Source of the DNA: Treponema sp.
Lineage (GTDB): Bacteria; Spirochaetota; Spirochaetia; Treponematales; Treponemataceae
DNA: 13,899 nt
Reading direction: 5' to 3'
Assembly: GCA_017453705.1 (NCBI GenBank)
Contig: JAFTEK010000040.1
Span: 1-13,899, forward strand
A model generated the notes under the pieces. It saw only the letters and a list, made by a program, of their open reading frames with translations, was not told the origin of the DNA and ran no database searches. Of the stretch, positions 13,255-13,899 are shown piece by piece. Position 1 is the stretch's first letter. Every line of letters begins with the position of its first letter. Both the position numbers and the translations under genes were made by a program.

Positions 13255-13518
13255 TTAGGGGAGGGAATAAATGTCAGATGCTGTTTTTGCGATGGAAATC
13301 GTCACAGGAATAAGACTACACTGGGAAACAAAGTCCTAAAACTCGCCTAACTTCTTCGTTGCGTTCACGAGTTTTAATCCACGCTCAACTTCATAATACA
13401 CAATAACTGAAATGCCTATTTCATTTCCTGCCAGTACGCAACGTTATAGATTTGAAATGACGTTTTGGTTTCCTTCTGCAAAATAGCTGATGATGTTAGT
13501 GTCGAGCAGATATACCAT
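13255..13518 (-). pseudogene. vapC: VapC (PIN-domain) toxin, decayed
   Basis: The reading starts at ATG 13518 with MVYLLDTNIISYF, the PIN-domain start with D6 as first metal ligand, then continues with EIGISVIVYYEVERGLKL and DFVSQC..IPVTISIA as in type II VapC RNases. It has stop codons at codon 25 (TAA, 13446-13444) and 61 (TAG, 13338-13336) and ends at codon 88 (TAA, 13257-13255). An intact VapC is about 130 residues; the last third, with the third acidic cluster, is missing. The ATG overlaps by one base the TGA that ends the restored antitoxin frame, and AAGGAG (13532-13527) lies eight bases before it, the usual coupling. The protein cannot be made in one piece. The order and spacing show a former VapBC operon reading toward the HD gene. 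Confidence 0.85.
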
Positions 13519-13753
13519 CAGACTCTCTCCTTGAAGTTCACACGGTTATTGCGAATAGTTTCAGCTTCCTCGTGCGTCAGACAGCAAAAAAACACTTCAT
13601 TACTTCAAATTTCTTCTGTGCCTCATTCGTAGTCTTTGATTTTGCAAAATCCTCATCAAGCAAAGTGATAACAACCTTCTGATTAGGCTTAACCATTATA
13701 TTTCCATCTACAATGTAATTCTGACCATCATAATATCCATATACAGCTTGCAT
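13518..13753 (-). pseudogene. vapB: VapB-type antitoxin, frameshifted at a T run
   Basis: The start is the ATG at 13753 with GAGGAG (13765-13760) six bases before it. The current frame gives 58 residues (MQAVYGYYDGQNYIVDG.., PNQKVVITLLDEDF) and stops at 13577. The N-terminal part looks like the DNA-binding end of a small antitoxin. After a run of seven T (13592-13586), adding one T restores a frame that ends THEEAETIRNNRVNFKERV and stops (TGA) exactly on the vapC ATG. The one-base loss is therefore probably recent, or a sequencing error in a homopolymer, or a phase switch. The truncated protein may still bind its operator, since the toxin-binding part is the lost C terminus. A palindrome stands in front at 13783-13811. 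Naming as VapB rests on the partner. Confidence 0.75.
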
Positions 13754-13782
13754 AACCATCTCCTCATGCCATTTTATCATTG

Positions 13783-13811
13783 CGTGTGTTATTCGTACAG
13801 CATAACACACG
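13783..13811. promoter_or_regulatory. Operator-like palindrome before the antitoxin
   Basis: CGTGTGTTAT (13783-13792) and its exact reverse complement ATAACACACG (13802-13811) flank a 9-bp spacer. It lies about 30 bases before the antitoxin start. Toxin-antitoxin operons are usually autorepressed at such sites; this one is intact although both genes are broken. Confidence 0.6.
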
Positions 13812-13812
13812 G

Positions 13813-13899
13813 CATCGCCCGCCCCTGTCCATCCGCTTCTCGCTGCTCAAGTACATGGAGCAGGACTGGCTGGTGAACATCCCCCTCTACGCCGTGTAC
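13813..13899 (+). CDS. Partial coding-like frame at the right edge
   Basis: From about 13813 the bases become G+C rich, unlike the A+T-rich TA remnant next to them, and one plus-strand frame reads LSIRFSLLKYMEQDWLVNIP before running off the window. The composition of residues is protein-like, with no stop; the opposite strand is open too but reads less naturally. Upstream of 13813 the frame enters the TA palindrome, so no start is seen. The phrase LSIRF..L.YM vaguely recalls Rpn/PDDEXK transposase-like families, which is too weak to name it. It could be the cut end of a gene interrupted by the TA insertion. Confidence 0.3.

Noticed and set aside
1..13899. tRNA or rRNA genes
   Set aside because: No cloverleaf-type sequence or rRNA signature was noticed on either strand; a covariance search would settle it.

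Overview
The window reads as chromosomal DNA of a spirochaete, most probably a Treponema of host-associated type. This rests on gene style, not a database match: an RHS-core variant with the wording GLYNYGFRDYS...GRFT, a VapBC pair of a type I associate with Treponema, a YihY protein fused to a cyclic-nucleotide domain beside a PilZ-like protein, and a clinical style of -10/-35 promoters. Base composition is balanced in the middle and clearly richer in A+T at both ends, where the accessory material lies.

Left end (1-1297): an accessory patch. It holds a 23-bp tandem repeat (155-246), an orphan membrane-anchored small protein on the minus strand (395-805) with its own terminator (348-381), a frameshifted scrap of RHS core directly upstream of that gene (849-931), and two perfect palindromes side by side (1078-1113 and 1128-1162).

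Middle (1298-8444): galE on the plus strand with its own promoter, convergent with a four-gene minus-strand run asnS > PilZ-like protein > YihY-cNMP protein > ispH. That run has 10-16 bp gaps and starts from a strong promoter so close to the asnS ATG that the mRNA should be leaderless. corA lies upstream of it, closed by a clear intrinsic terminator. The ispH frame carries four 21-bp repeats, an insertion in an otherwise standard enzyme.

Right-middle (8445-13137): a plus-strand membrane GGDEF-EAL protein, divergent from corA, with a long hairpin in its leader. It overlaps by 12 bp, tail to tail, a second minus-strand operon: HD hydrolase > SpoU-type RNA 2'-O-methyltransferase > PAP2 phosphatase with signal peptide. 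PilZ-like, cNMP-binding and GGDEF-EAL genes in one window suggest a neighbourhood with nucleotide second-messenger signalling, but nothing links them mechanistically.

Right end (13138-13899): a decayed VapBC toxin-antitoxin operon. The antitoxin is frameshifted at a T7 run, the toxin has two internal stops and lacks its 3' third, and an intact 10+10 bp operator-like palindrome remains in front. Beyond the palindrome the composition jumps and a coding-like reading frame runs off the window. I found no tRNA, rRNA, CRISPR array or complete mobile element. The most distinctive observations are the RHS scrap with its adjacent putative immunity orphan, the ispH minisatellite, the leaderless asnS promoter, and the shared hairpin repeat flanking corA.
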